The position numbers were made by a program, and so were the translations under genes. This document shows, piece after piece, positions 23,168 to 34,214 of a DNA stretch of 64,000 nucleotides (position 1 is its first letter; each line of letters opens with the position of its first letter). The DNA is taken from positions 30,966,129 through 31,030,128 of the forward strand of contig NC_046683.1 in the NCBI RefSeq assembly GCF_009870125.1. Direction: 5' to 3'. The notes beneath the pieces were generated by a model that saw only the letters and a program-made list of their open reading frames with translations, had not been told where the DNA came from and ran no database searches. This stretch comes from Drosophila pseudoobscura (taxonomy: Eukaryota > Arthropoda > Insecta > Diptera > Drosophilidae).

Positions 23168-24632
23168 AGCCACTTCTATTTATTTATTTATTATTAAATT
23201 AACAATTATCTCTTAATAATGGTACTTAGTTACTAAAGGCGGAAAAAGATAAGTTAAAAGTTAGCTCAATTTAAATGATTATAAATATTGCATGCAATTA
23301 GTTTAAGAGACAGTTCAGGGGATAGGGTTTGACAGAGGGAGTTATAATTATGGCATAAAACCCTAAAAGGTTCATGATCAGCATAATTAGACCTACATAT
23401 GGGTAGACGGATAGGCCTAAAAGTACGGGTAGGTCTAGATGGAACGGCCAAGTCAATCTGACCCAAGAGAGTTTGGGAGTCAACAGTCCCAAGAAGGAGC
23501 TTGTGCACGAACATTACGCCATTGCATATTCTGCGATGGTGCAACGACGGCAGGTCAATAAGATTTAGCCTAGACCGGTAGGGTGGCAAGATTCTACCCG
23601 AGTCCCAGTTAAAGTTCCGAAGGGCAAAAATTAAAAATTGCTTTTGAACGGATTCAATAACAGCCTGCTGTACTTTATACTGCGGGCTCCACACACAAGA
23701 ACAATACTCCAATATAGGACGTACTAACGAGATGTACAGTTGTTTCGTAACGTACGGGTCGTCAAACTCCTTGGACCAACGCTTGATGAACGCTAAAACA
23801 CCCTTAGCTTTATTTACAGTTGCAGCTATATGGGTGTTAAAACGCATCTTATGATCAAAAAGGACTCCGAGGTCATTTGAACTCGAAATTCGCTCAAGTA
23901 CATGATTTCCTAGAACATATGGGACAAAATGAGGAGCGCGACGGTAAAATGTCATAAGTTTGCATTTGAAAAGGTTCAGAAAAAGAAGATTAGTTGAACA
24001 CCACAATAGTAGTTCACTTAGATCAAGTTGAAGGCGTGTGTGCAAATACCAATCAGAGTAAGACAGATTTTGACATCATCAGCATACATTAGTGTAGTAG
24101 AGTATGTTATAACTTGAGGAAGGTCATTCACAAATAAAATAAACAGAAGCGGGCCCAGATGACACGTTGAGTACGGTTAGAGAGATAGGACAAAATCCAA
24201 TCTAGAAGATTCGTTGGGAACCCTAATAAAGAGAGCTTGTGAATAAGCAGAGCATGGTTCACAGAATCGAATGCCTTGCTGAAGTCCGTAAAAACAACAT
24301 CCGTCTGCGAACCAATTTGAAAACCACGGTGGATTAGGTTAGAAAACTCAAGAAGGTTAGTCGATGTTGAACGATGTCTGAAAAAACCGTGTTGCGACGG
24401 AGATATCAGGCTGCAACAAAGATGTTGCAGTTGCCGGGTGACCAGGAACTCAAGAAGCTTCGGGATGGCGGAAAGCTTTGCGATACCACGATAGTTTTCA
24501 ATGTTTGATCTTGAACCTTTTTTGTGAAGCGGAATGATATAGGACTCATTCCAAATTACTGGGAGAAAGGTCAAGGGTTTGCAAAGGGACTGGGCACAGT
24601 GTTTTAAGATGCAACTAGGTACCTTATCTGGA
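23168..24632 (-). mobile_element. CR1-type non-LTR retrotransposon, 5'-truncated
   Basis: The minus-strand element begins in the RT (SPDKVPSCILKHCAQSL near 24620). It continues through NYRGIAKLS, QHGFF, VVFTDFSKAFDSVNH (near 24270) and, after a short deletion, HLGPLLFILFVNDLP and an intact YADD box (near 24075). The thumb and C-terminal part run in the frame 24045-23266, which ends NHLN. The 3' end has TAAA-type repeats (23178-23200), read in the element sense as a run of AATAAATAAAT. The TDFSKAFD and QHGFF motifs fit the CR1 clade (DMCR1A-like) best; a jockey-clade relative is possible. It carries no endonuclease, as usual for a 5'-truncated copy. Confidence 0.83.
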
Positions 24633-26413
24633 CTATATGGATAATATGCTGTGTGGAGCTGAATCAGAAGAGGAACTGACAAAGTTGAAAGAACAAGTGA
24701 CCGAATTATTAGGGCTAGGAAAGTTCGAGCTGCGCAAATGGCGCAGCAATTATCAAGGATTGCACAACAACACCAGCCTAGAGCCCCTGATGCTAAAAAC
24801 GATGTGGTGGAACGGTCCAGAATTTTTAATGGCTGGACCAAATTTAATTGGAGTGAGGAAATACAAAAAGTTCCAGAGGAGAGGAAATGTAAGTTCTCGC
24901 TGACAGTTGGAAAGGTAGAAAGTAATGACAAGTTAGATGTCGTGGGGAGATGCAAATTTGCAAATGATTTTCTCAAATTGCAGCGAGTTCTTAGCTATAT
25001 TTTTCGCTGGCGTAGAATATCGTTGAGATCCACCTCAAATGAAACAGGCAACCTTACTGCAGCTGAAATGGAGGGCGGATTGCGCTATATTGTGTATAAT
25101 TTGCCGCAGTTGAGCTTGCATGAGGAATTCATTAAGCTTAAAGAGGGAAAGGTGATAAAATCAGCGAGAATTCAGAGTTTAAGCCCGTTTTTACAAGAGG
25201 AAGAGGGAATAGCTATTATTCGAGTCGGCGGAAGGTTGTCCAATGCCGAATTGCCATTTGACACAAGGCTTCCCATCTTAATGCCGAGCAACCATAAAGT
25301 GGTAGAGGCGCTTGTTGAACTCACACATCGAAAGAATTTACATGCCGGGGCACAATCGCTATGTGCCTTTTTGCGACAGAGATTTTGGGTAATCAATTGC
25401 AGGAAACTTGCCCGCAGGGTGATCCGTGGCTGCATACCATGCTTTCGTCGTCGGCCGCTCGCTGCAACACAGCTGATGGGAGCGCTGCCAGATAGCCGAG
25501 TGCGAGGCAGCCCTTTGAGCGCGCTGGACTGGACTTTGCTGGACCAATATGGATGCACTTTCACATGCGAGGAAAACGCCCAGTAAAGGTGTATCTGTGC
25601 ATATTTGAATGCTTTCAACAAAGGCCTGCCATATAGAGATCGTGTCGAACTTAAGCCAAAATTCTTTGGAAGACGTGGATTGAGTTCTGACCTATATTGC
25701 GACAACGCCACCAATTTTGTAGGTGCGTCACGAGAGCTCAACAGAGCTTTCGACTCGCCAAGTCAGAAGCTTATTGACGACGAATGCAGCCAGCGAGGAG
25801 TCAGGTTTCACTTCATCCCCTCACTTTGGAGGATTATGCCAAAATTATGCAGCCAAAGAGCTGCTTGTGAAATGCACCAACAGCACAGCACTAAACTACG
25901 AAGGTCTTGCGACTGCCATCACACAAGTAGAAGCGGTGATGAATTCCAGACCTCTGCATGCCTTGTCATCGGACCCGAATGACTTCGAGGCTCTAACTCC
26001 CGGTCATTTCTTGGTTGGCCGACCCCTGAACGCGCTAGTAGAACCAGTAGACGACGCACTGTTGAAACTGTCCATGAGAACCATTGGAAACGCATTCTAA
26101 TGGTACACCACATGTTCTGGCACCGCTGGTCGTCGGAATATTTGACGTTGCTGCAGAAGCGGACAAAGTGGAACACTTTAGCCAACAACATTCAACTTGG
26201 TACACTGGTCCTTATTGCGAAAGACAGCGCTCCGCCCGGACAATGGCTGCTGGGAAGAGTTGCAGAGTTACACCCAGGAACTGATGGTGCAGTTCGGATT
26301 GTAACACTCAGGACCAAGACTGGATTATTTAAGCGCAACGTACATAAGCTCTGCCCGCTGCCTACAGATGATGATGAACTTAATGTTGGAAGGAGCTTCC
26401 AATGTGGGGAGAA
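24633..26413 (+). pseudogene. BEL2 Pol: RT end, RNase H remnant and integrase
   Basis: Starts at the RT active site, which reads YMDN (24634-24645) instead of the usual Y-x-D-D. RT thumb sequence (FELRKWRSN) follows, then a shortened RNase H-linker region. A long open frame to 25586 (QEEEGIAIIRVGGRLSNAELPFD and the zinc region GCIPCFRRR) is integrase. The catalytic core is broken near 25590-25840 ([11 protein letters not shown] readable). The C-terminal part runs [11 protein letters not shown] and PPGQWLLGRVAELHPG to a TAA at about 26427. A purine-rich tract (26404-26413) directly precedes the LTR at 26414. Inactive. Confidence 0.82.
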
Positions 26414-26726
26414 TGTTGACGCCCCTTAATATAATATAGGATTAAATTACTTTATAAAGGTTAACAATTTGAATATTTGAATTAATATGTAAATATTACT
26501 AAAAATGTGAATTAATTTGAAGTTGGCGCGTTACATTATGTACATATAAAGAAGCGCAATCGATAGTATCAATAGTATCGAGCCAAAACGATCTGAATTA
26601 TGATCACTAGATTTAAGAGATATTCGAAATAAAACGAACGAGCAAGGAACTACATCGAGCGGATTAAGGAAGGTCTTGTGTAGACGGATTCCACTGGAAA
26701 ACTGTTGGAGGGACTTAGCTCGTACA
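26414..26726 (+). mobile_element. BEL2 3' LTR (313 bp)
   Basis: The LTR runs from TGTTGACGCC to CTCGTACA and follows a purine-rich tract. It is nearly the same as the solo LTR at 29675-29991, which has a 4-bp insertion. The next five bases (26727-26731, ACAGG) are the right-hand copy of the target duplication seen complete at the solo LTR. Transib sequence follows. An AATAAAAC signal lies near 26628-26635. Confidence 0.87.
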
Positions 26727-26731
26727 ACAGG

Positions 26732-27824
26732 ATAAATAATAGCATCCTCACGCCACCGAATTCATAACCGAAGTCGTATACCGATGACGAGACTTTGGCG
26801 TTGTTTTTAGACTTGGGAATGTCTAAGGAGAAGTATTTAATACTGCGGTATTCCTTACAGATATTACAGATGCCAAATTGATGGCAAGGCCGGAAGAAAA
26901 CTTGGTGACGGTTGAATCAGCAGTAGTAAAACTTCAAGACCTGGTGCAACATACTACGAAACGGCTCATTAAAAGCTTACCTCACCATCAAATTGAGAGT
27001 CTGCCACAAAATCTCACACTGATCAGCAAATGGGGCTGTGATGGATCTTCTGGGCAAAGTGAATATAAGCAAGCAATATCTACAGACGATAAAACTATTA
27101 CAGATTCTAACATGCTTATGGCTTCTCTTGTACCACTGCGGCTTAAGTCGGATACATCGGAATATTGGTAAAATCCTCGACCTTCGTCTGCTCATTATTG
27201 CCGTCCTATATTATTCAAATACGCCAAGGAATCTTCGGAACTAATAAAATCCACTGTAAGTGATATTAAGAATCAGATTTCAAATATAAGACCGTCTGTA
27301 CATAAAGTCAACGAAGTAAAATCCATTAGTGTCAATTTTGAATTTTTCCTTACTACTGATGGAAAAGTTCTTAACGAACTTACTAATACAAAATCGACTT
27401 TGAAATGCGCATTTTGCAAAAAAAAAACACAGAAGGAATTTAAAAATTTTGATGATTCCATAATTGAAGAGGAAAATTTAGAATATGACATTTCCCCATT
27501 ACATGCAAGAATTAGATGTATGGAGTTTATTTTAAAGCTTGCATATACCATTCCGCGAGAGGGGGAATCTTTTGACAACAGCACGCCAGCCAACGAAATA
27601 CAAAAGACTAGGAAAAAAATGATTCAAGAAAATATCCTAGGCAAACTATCACTGAAGGTGGACTGCCCCAAACAAGGATTTGGAAACACAAATGATGGAA
27701 ACTCTTCACTCATTGAGAAAAACGAAATTACTGCAGAAATAACTGGGGTGGATATTGACATTATCAAAAGATTGGGTGTCATTTTAAATATTTTAAATTG
27801 CAAAATTGCAGAGCACCGTTTTTG
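26732..27824 (+). pseudogene. Transib-type transposase fragment T2
   Basis: Continues the Transib gene after the BEL2 LTR. An early part (LALFLDLGMSKEKY, stop near 26878) leads into MARPEENLVTVESAV and the first catalytic Asp in KWGCDGSSGQSEYKQ (near 27030-27075). The TAA at 27169-27171 is shared with T1. Then come CRPILFKYAKE, the second Asp in TDGKVLNELT (near 27358), the CAFC pair and LHARIRCMEF, ending at ILNILNCK (27800). The right end fuses to LTRx copy 3 in the CAGAGCACCG stretch, exactly as in T1. The third catalytic residue (Glu) is lost with the C-terminus. Confidence 0.84.
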
Positions 27825-28530
27825 GATGGATCGTGTCGGGGGCGTGCACCCAGCCATAGGCCACCCCAGTATACTTTGCAATCCTGCAAGGGGGGGATGT
27901 TCAGGCCAGCAGGAGATGGTTGCCGCGCACTGTGCCAACTTCCTGCGCTCCGTTTCCAACTCGCTCTCTCGCGCTCGGAGGGGCGCTCGGGAGATGTCAC
28001 GAGCCACGATCCACCCGACGCTCAAGCCAGCATAGCATAGATCATAAGGCCTAGTTTTGTTACGTTTCCACCCCCGATTCGAGCGGCCGACCTACCGCGC
28101 CCCAGAACAAAATACACACCTACATATCACGAAACACAGCTACTTTTCATTTCTCGCGACGGCTTCTAGGAGGTTCACTGGATCAACGATTTTTGACGTT
28201 TGGAGAATTGATCTTCGATCCGCCCCACTACAAATATGATGAAAGAAATACATTAAAGAAAAGCAAACATACATTTACATACAAAATACATTTATCCAAT
28301 TACAAATATATAAATACAAAAATAGGAAAATAAGAGAAAAAGAAAACAACAAAATCGTGTGTAGTTGGCACAATAGTGGTGGGTAGTTTTATCAGATATG
28401 AGTACTTGTTATGAATTTAAGAATTAAAGTTTTAGTAAATATTATGGATTAATAAACAAGTATATTTCCTGGAAGTATTGTACAAAAGAAGAGAGATAAT
28501 AGATATGGTTTTTGGGAGTTTTTTCAGATT
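27825..28530 (+). mobile_element. LTRx copy 3 and partial flank
   Basis: Same arrangement as copy 1: the end of ORF3, a polypurine tract (to 27897), then a 335-bp LTR from 27898 to 28232 and about 300 bp of the shared AT-rich flank. The flank is cut at 28530 inside TTTTTTCAGATTC, where BEL2 gag sequence begins. Copies 1 and 2 run about 370 bp further. Confidence 0.77.
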
Positions 28531-28792
28531 CATTGTTATCGCAGTTTTTGATAAACAGAGGGGTCAATATGGCTAATAGGGAAGTTCGACGAGGCAATGG
28601 CTGCTACGTTTGTGCTGGGACCCATGGATTGAAAGGATGTCAAAGGTTTATGGAACTATCACCAGTACAACGTTACCATGAGGCGAAGAAGCATTCGCTG
28701 TGCCTGATTTGTTTTAGCAAGCGACATACAACTAGAAACTGTAATAATCGGTATAGAAGCCAAACGGCTCCGAAGCGCAGAAAGGGCTTTTA
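28531..28792 (+). pseudogene. BEL2 Gag zinc-knuckle fragment
   Basis: The open frame reads INRGVNMANREVRRGNG, then two knuckles: CYVCAGTHGLKGC and CLICFSKRHTTRNC (both CX2CX4HX4C-like), with the FMELSPVQRYHEAKK spacer typical of BEL Gag. The stop at 28791-28793 follows. It overlaps the sequence of 23105-23167 and shows what the CR1-interrupted copy has lost. Flanking gag and pol are absent. Confidence 0.8.
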
Positions 28793-29203
28793 GACTTAGG
28801 TAATAAATAGTTCAAGGAACATATACAAAAAAAAGCTCGGGAATATTTATGTAAAGTCCAGTCAAAGTTGAAAAACTGCTCAAAATGTAGGTACTAATGA
28901 ATCCATATGCTCAGGTACACTTAATTTTAGAATAATTTTCCATTTCGCGCTACCTCAATTATGTGGTTGGTTATGAATGAATATACAGGCTAGTATTTCT
29001 ACCATTACCTGTCTTTTTTAGCAGGTTTTGTAACCTGCTTTTTATTATGTCAAAGGGTGGTACCTACATATGTGTATATATTGAATTCATTTTTAGCGCA
29101 GCTCTATAGTCTTATTTTGACTTTTAAAGGATTCAGTTGCGTATAAGCAAACATCAGTGAATATAATTTTTATATATAATTTAAGAATTGAATTTTCGTT
29201 AAA
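28793..29203. other. AT-rich leader region upstream of Transib
   Basis: No coding homology. It should include the 5' untranslated part of the Transib gene that starts at 29204. I could not identify a terminal inverted repeat starting with CAC. A perfect 8-bp stem hairpin (29020-29027 with 29032-29039, loop TTGT) followed by T residues lies inside it. Confidence 0.45.
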
Positions 29204-29674
29204 ATGGCTATGAAAAATACCAAGTTGTTCGAGATATTTAGAAATTCAAGCACCTCAAACGAATTTGTGGAAACTGTTCTTAATGAATTAAATTTAGTAT
29301 CGGATAGCCCAGAGCAGCATACAAGTATAAGAAAGAAAATTATGTGTATACATTTTAGTATTAAAAATAAGTGGTTGACCTCACACCGTAAGGTAGAATC
29401 GTTTAATAGCAAATACGCAAGCTGGCTAATTGGAAACAGCTTGCTATATGATGGACCCTCCACGTCCACGGGACGAGCAATAGGAAGACCAACAAAAACC
29501 CTGGATAAGTGTTCAGATTATACTAGAAAGCGAAAACTTGTAGATGCAACATGTCATATAGATACGGATCATTTATCGGAGGCACTGTCAATTAAATATA
29601 CGAACAACAAGGAAAACAAAAAGGCGCATATAACAAAAGCTGTATCTAAGGCAAGCCCGGTGAGACTTGACAGG
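29204..29674 (+). pseudogene. Transib-type transposase T3, N-terminal part
   Basis: The ATG at 29204 opens a clean 157-codon frame to the insertion point of a solo LTR. It contains the KNKWLTSHRKVESFNSKY region and a GRPTKTLDKCSDYTRKRK motif. The latter matches the N-terminal basic region that I know from insect Transib transposases. The N-terminal part is thought to contact transposon ends. The frame runs into the LTR at ...VRLDR and reads out at a TGA. It is the only N-terminus of this family in the window; T1 and T2 lack it. Confidence 0.78.
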
Positions 29675-29991
29675 TGTTGACGCCCCTTAATATAATATAG
29701 GATTAAATTACTTTATAAAGGTTAACAATTAGAATATTTGAATTAATATGTAAATATTACTAAAAATGTGAATTAATTTGAAGTTGGCGCGTTACATTAT
29801 GTACATATAAAGAAGCGCAATCGATAGTATCAATAGTATCGAGCCAAAACGATCTGAATTATGATCACTAGATTTAAGAGATATTCGAAATAAAACGAAC
29901 GAGCAAGGAACTACATCGAGCGGATTAAGGAAGGTCTTAATTGTGTAGACGAATTCCACTGGAAAACTGTTGGAGGGACTTAGCTCGTACA
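29675..29991 (+). mobile_element. solo LTR of BEL2 (317 bp) with 5-bp target duplication
   Basis: TGTTGACGCC...CTCGTACA, flanked by ACAGG on both sides (29670-29674 and 29992-29996). A 5-bp duplication is normal for BEL/Pao integration. The internal part of the element is gone, presumably by recombination between its two LTRs. The same LTR joins Transib at the same base in T2, so both loci descend from one insertion. Confidence 0.93.
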
Positions 29992-29996
29992 ACAGG

Positions 29997-30843
29997 ATAA
30001 ATAATAGCATCCTCACGCCACCGAATTCATAACCGAAGTCGTATACCGATGACGAGACTTTGGCGTTGTTTTTAGACTTGGGAATGTCTAAGGAGAAGTA
30101 TTTAATACTGCGGTATTCCTTACAGATATTACAGATGCCAAATTGATGGCAAGGCCGGAAGAAAACTTGGTGACGGTTGAATCAGCAGTAGTAAAACTTC
30201 AAGACCTGGTGCAACATACTACGAAACGGCTCATTAAAAGCTTACCTCACCATCAAATTGAGAGCCTGCCACAAAATCTCACACTGATCAGCAAATGGGG
30301 CTGTGATGGATCTTCTGGGCAAAGTGAATATAAGCAAGCAATATCTACAGACGATAAAACTATTACAGATTCTAACATGCTTATGGCTTCTCTTGTACTC
30401 CTCGACCTTCGTCTGCTCATTATTGCCGTCCTATATTATTCAAATACGCCAAGGAATCTTCGGAACTAATAAAATCCACTGTAAGTGATATTAAGAATCA
30501 GATTTCAAATATAAGACCGTCTGTACATAAAGTCAACGAAGTAAAATCCATTAGTGTCAATTTTGAATTTTTCCTTACTACTGATGGAAAAGTTCTTAAC
30601 GAACTTACTAATACAAAATCGACTTTGAAATGCGCATTTTGCAAAAAAAAAAACACAGAAGGAATTTAAAAATTTGGATGATTCCATAATTGAAGAGGAA
30701 AATTTAGAATATGACATTTCCCCATTACATGCAAGAATTAGATGTATGGAGTTTATTTTAAAGCTTGCATATACCATTCCGCGAGAGGGGGAATCTTTTG
30801 ACAACAGCACGCCAGCCAACGAAATACAAAAGACTAGGAAAAA
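29997..30843 (+). pseudogene. Transib-type transposase T3, middle part
   Basis: Continues in the same frame after one target-duplication copy. An in-frame TAA appears near 30029, then LALFLDLGMSKEKY and another stop near 30144. MARPEENLVTVESAV and the first catalytic Asp motif KWGCDGSSGQ (near 30295) follow. A 40-bp net deletion at about 30398 relative to T2 shifts the frame. The CRPILFKYAKE and TDGKVLNELT parts continue in another frame, and an extra A in the run near 30645 shifts it again. LHARIRCMEF leads to the DINE-1 insertion at 30844. Confidence 0.82.
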
Positions 30844-31947
30844 CGAGGGGGAACGTTGTGAGTTGCTGCGGACACCGCAACTCTACGGTTATACCCGATA
30901 CTAAGTCAGTATGGCTCTCCTCCGGCAGACGCCGCTAATATTTAACGACACGACAAAGATTACGTGCGAGAGAGACAGAAAATCAGTCTGAGTGTGACGT
31001 CGGGCGCTGCGTAGCCACTGCAAATTGATTTGTTCCTTTTGGCTATAAAAATGATCTGATCTGATCCAGATTCAGCAATCTAATAGATATGGTCATTATC
31101 TATGATTCTGCGTTTTTAGTTTTCTCAAATATGCAATAATGTGGATGCAACAGATTTTCGTCCTTTGTTGGGGCGGAAGGGGGTAGGGCGAAATTTTGAG
31201 ATACACGTTTTATAGTGAGATCTAACAGCAGTGTGGATACCAAATTTGGTTACTCTAGCCTTAATAGTCTCTGAGATTTGTGGTTGCCTCAGATTTTCGT
31301 CCTTTGCGGGGGCGGAAGGGGGTGTGGCGAAATTTGGACATGAAACGGTCAAGGTCCGATATCACAGGAGTGTGGATACCAAATTTGGTTGCTCTGGCTT
31401 TTATAGGTTCTGAGATCCTTGAACTCATATTTTGCAATTGGCAAAACCGACCATGAAACCTGTGTGTTAGAGTGAGACAGAGCGAGAAAGAGTGAAATTG
31501 TTTTCGTGATTCTGGCTGTAATAATTATACGATCTGGTTCAGATTTTGCACTCTAGAATATATAGTTATCTTCTACGATTCTGCGTTTAAAGTTTTCTCG
31601 TATCGTCGAAATTGTGGATGCCACAGATTTTCGCCCTTTGTGGGGGCGGAAGTGGGCGGGGCACAGTTTTGAAATATTTTTGGAGCAGTGACATATCACA
31701 GAAGTCTGGATCAAAAACATCATTGCTCTAGCTCTTATAGTCTTTGAGCATTAGGCGCTGAAGGGGACGGACAGACGGACAGACGGACGGACGGACAGAC
31801 AGACAGGGCTCAATCGACTCGGCTATTGATGCTGATCAAGAATATATATACTTTATAGGGTCGGAAACGATTCCTTCTGGACGTTACACACATCCACTTT
31901 TACCACAAATCTAATATACCCCAATACTCATTTTGAGTATCGGGTAT
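30844..31947 (+). mobile_element. DINE-1/INE-1-like Helitron-derived repeat (i)
   Basis: About 1.1 kb inserted in an A-run of Transib T3. It starts with a GAGTTGC...GCAACTC hairpin and a TATACCCGATACT motif, and ends with AGTATCGGGTATA, its inverted partner. Inside is a GACA/GACG-rich microsatellite (about 31765-31807) followed by a TATATATACTTTATAGGGTCGG stretch, hallmarks of DINE-1/INE-1. No coding capacity. Such elements are non-autonomous and rely on Helitron/Helentron enzymes. Confidence 0.88.
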
Positions 31948-31951
31948 AAAA

Positions 31952-32575
31952 ATGATTCAAGAAAAAATCCTAGACAAACTATCACTGAAGGTGGACTACC
32001 CCAAACAAGGATTTGGAAACACAAATGATGGAAACTCTTCACTCTTTGTGAAAAACGAAATTACTGCAGAAATAACTGGGGTGGATATTGACATTATCAA
32101 AAGATTGGGTGTCATTTTAAATATTTTAAATTGCAAAGAAAAAATAAATACCCGCAAGTTTGGTGAATATGCCTCGAAGACTGCAGAGCTGTTACTGGAA
32201 AAATATCCTGAAAAGAAGCTAACTCCCACGCTTCATAAAATTCTGGCACATGGTCAAATTTTAATTGAACATCAGAGCCTACCAATTGGAGAGATGTCAG
32301 AGGAAGCCCATGAAACAAGAAACAAAGACTACAAAAAATACAGGAATATGAATACGTGCAAGACATCACGAATTAAGCAAAACCAAGACCTTTTCAACAT
32401 GTTGGCAGCCTCTTCAGATCCATATATTTCATCCATTAGATATAAGAGATCACAAATTAAATCGGCAAGTAGTTATTCTTCAGAAATGATAAGTTTATTA
32501 GATATTCCTCCCACTAAACAGGAAGTGGAGGATTATTTTACAGAAACAACAAAATTAAACCAACTTTCAGATTAA
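31952..32575 (+). pseudogene. Transib-type transposase T3, C-terminal part
   Basis: A clean 207-codon frame (MIQEKILDKL to LSD-stop) covering FGNTNDGNSS, ITGVDIDIIKRL, KFGEYASKTAELL and the RAG1-like end LHKILAHG...LPIGEMSEEAHETRNKDYKKYR. The Glu in SEEA matches the position of the third catalytic residue (E962 in RAG1 numbering). With D in CDGSS and D in TDGKV, all three residues of the active site can be read in T3. The protein ends at 32573-32575, and an A/T-rich tail follows (to about 32740). No 3' terminal inverted repeat was recognised. Confidence 0.86.
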
Positions 32576-32780
32576 ACAAAAAATTTTTTTTAATTTAAAT
32601 TTTTTAATATTAGGTTTAGTTGAAAATTAATTAAAAAATAATATTTTATAGTAAAAAACCCATTAAAAGTAATTTTCGATAAAAAAAAAAAATAGAAATT
32701 GAGCATTTTACATTGATTACAGATAAAATTTTGAAAGATTTTTCTTTCAAATGCAGTTTGTTTCATGAAGAAGTCTCTTC
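32576..32780. other. Transib 3' region and direct repeat
   Basis: A very AT-rich 3' tail with long A and T runs. It ends in a ~36-nt sequence (32742-32777) that recurs at 34174-34209 with four differences, bracketing the LOA remnant. Confidence 0.6.
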
Positions 32781-34170
32781 TCCGCCGCAAGCAGCTGTGG
32801 TCCACACCTCTAGTCCCCCGCGTCCGCAGCCTGATTAAAGGCAATTACCAATATTTCTTGCAAATTTCTACACCCACCCTGGGCTACCTTAAAAAAGCCC
32901 ACTAGTCTTGGACAACGTCAAGCAATGAGTCACTAAATCTTCTCTTAAACACCCACTTCCATGGATGTGATGAAAACAGACCTAGCTACTTCGCGTCACC
33001 TGGGTTAGGATTAAAGTCGTCTTCATTCCCCAAGCAGGCAAGCCATTGCACACTGTCCCCAAAGACTTAAGACCCATAAGTCTATCGGCTTTCTTTCTGA
33101 AGACTCCTAAGACTGCATCTCATGGCGAGTATTCCGCCTAGTTTAATCTGAGGTTCCCAGCAGGTCTATCGGATAAGAATATCCACCGAAGTGGCCCTAC
33201 ACACGATCACATCGATCGAGCTACTTTGGTAGTCTTCCTCGACATAGAAGGCGCCTTAAACGTCATCCTCCCAGCCGCCATCACGAATGCCCTAACGGAC
33301 CTGGGGGTTGATTCCGAGACGGTGAGCATAATCGATCAGATGCATCAATGCAGGATAGTTGACGCATTACAGGGGACGTCAACGTCCACCAGATTTGTCA
33401 ACAGGACAGAGTCCTCTCGCCCCTCCTATGGAACGTGGCATTGAACGAACTGCTGCGGAAGACATTATCATAGCATTCTCCGGTAAATTTTCGCAGACGC
33501 TGTGTGAGTAATTTCATAAAGTTGTCAAAATGGGCAGACAAATGAGGGCTAGGTGTTAACCCGACTACAACAGAACTTGTGCTTTTCACTAAGAAGTACA
33601 AAGTTCCGGTACTAACACCTCCAAAACTCTATGAGGAAATGTTAGCCTGTAGCAACAATGCCAAGTATCTTGGCCTAATCCTCGACAGAAAGCTTGATTA
33701 GAAACTGAGCAAAGAGGATAGAGTAAAGCAAGACACAGTGGCCCTCTATACATGCAGGAAAGCAATCAGACTAAAATGGAGAGAGCTCAGTAGAGTTCAA
33801 TGTACTGCAGAGCTATGCATAACTGTCGGGCTACGCACTACTCCAGGTGAAGCCCTGGATACCGTGCTGGACTCCTTCCCGTAGATCTCATGGGAAAGAA
33901 GGTTGCAACAGTTTCCGCCCTTAGAGTAAGAAGAATAGAGTAGAAGAAACCAAACCATTGAAAGCATCCGCGTTTGGAATCCTGACGAGACTCCCGCAAA
34001 TTACCAGAGAGGACAGATTACTGTATCCCTAGTGATCAGCTCAAACTCTGCGACTGTAAATGACTGCCGCAGGTCTGAACGAGATATCTTCCTTACATGA
34101 GTACCCCGACACAGGGACATCGATGGGAATGATGCCGCCGTCTAACTGCCGCCACAGTTAAACTAACCAA
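32781..34170 (+). pseudogene. LOA-clade reverse transcriptase, highly decayed
   Basis: Plus-strand remains of a LOA/Bilbo-type ORF2. They are RT motif DLRPISLSAFFLKT (near 33065), the AFLDIEGAF-equivalent block (33226-33280: VVFLDIEGALNV), a damaged active-site region, and the thumb with NAKYLGLILDRKL (near 33660). Frames change many times and no long frame survives. It is much older than the LOA copies beyond 44 kb and unrelated to them by direct duplication. The flanks carry the 36-nt imperfect direct repeats mentioned for 32742-32777 and 34174-34209, which could be the original target duplication. Confidence 0.75.
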
Positions 34171-34214
34171 AACTTCTTTCAAATGTAGTTCGTTTCATGA
34201 AGATATCTCTATTC

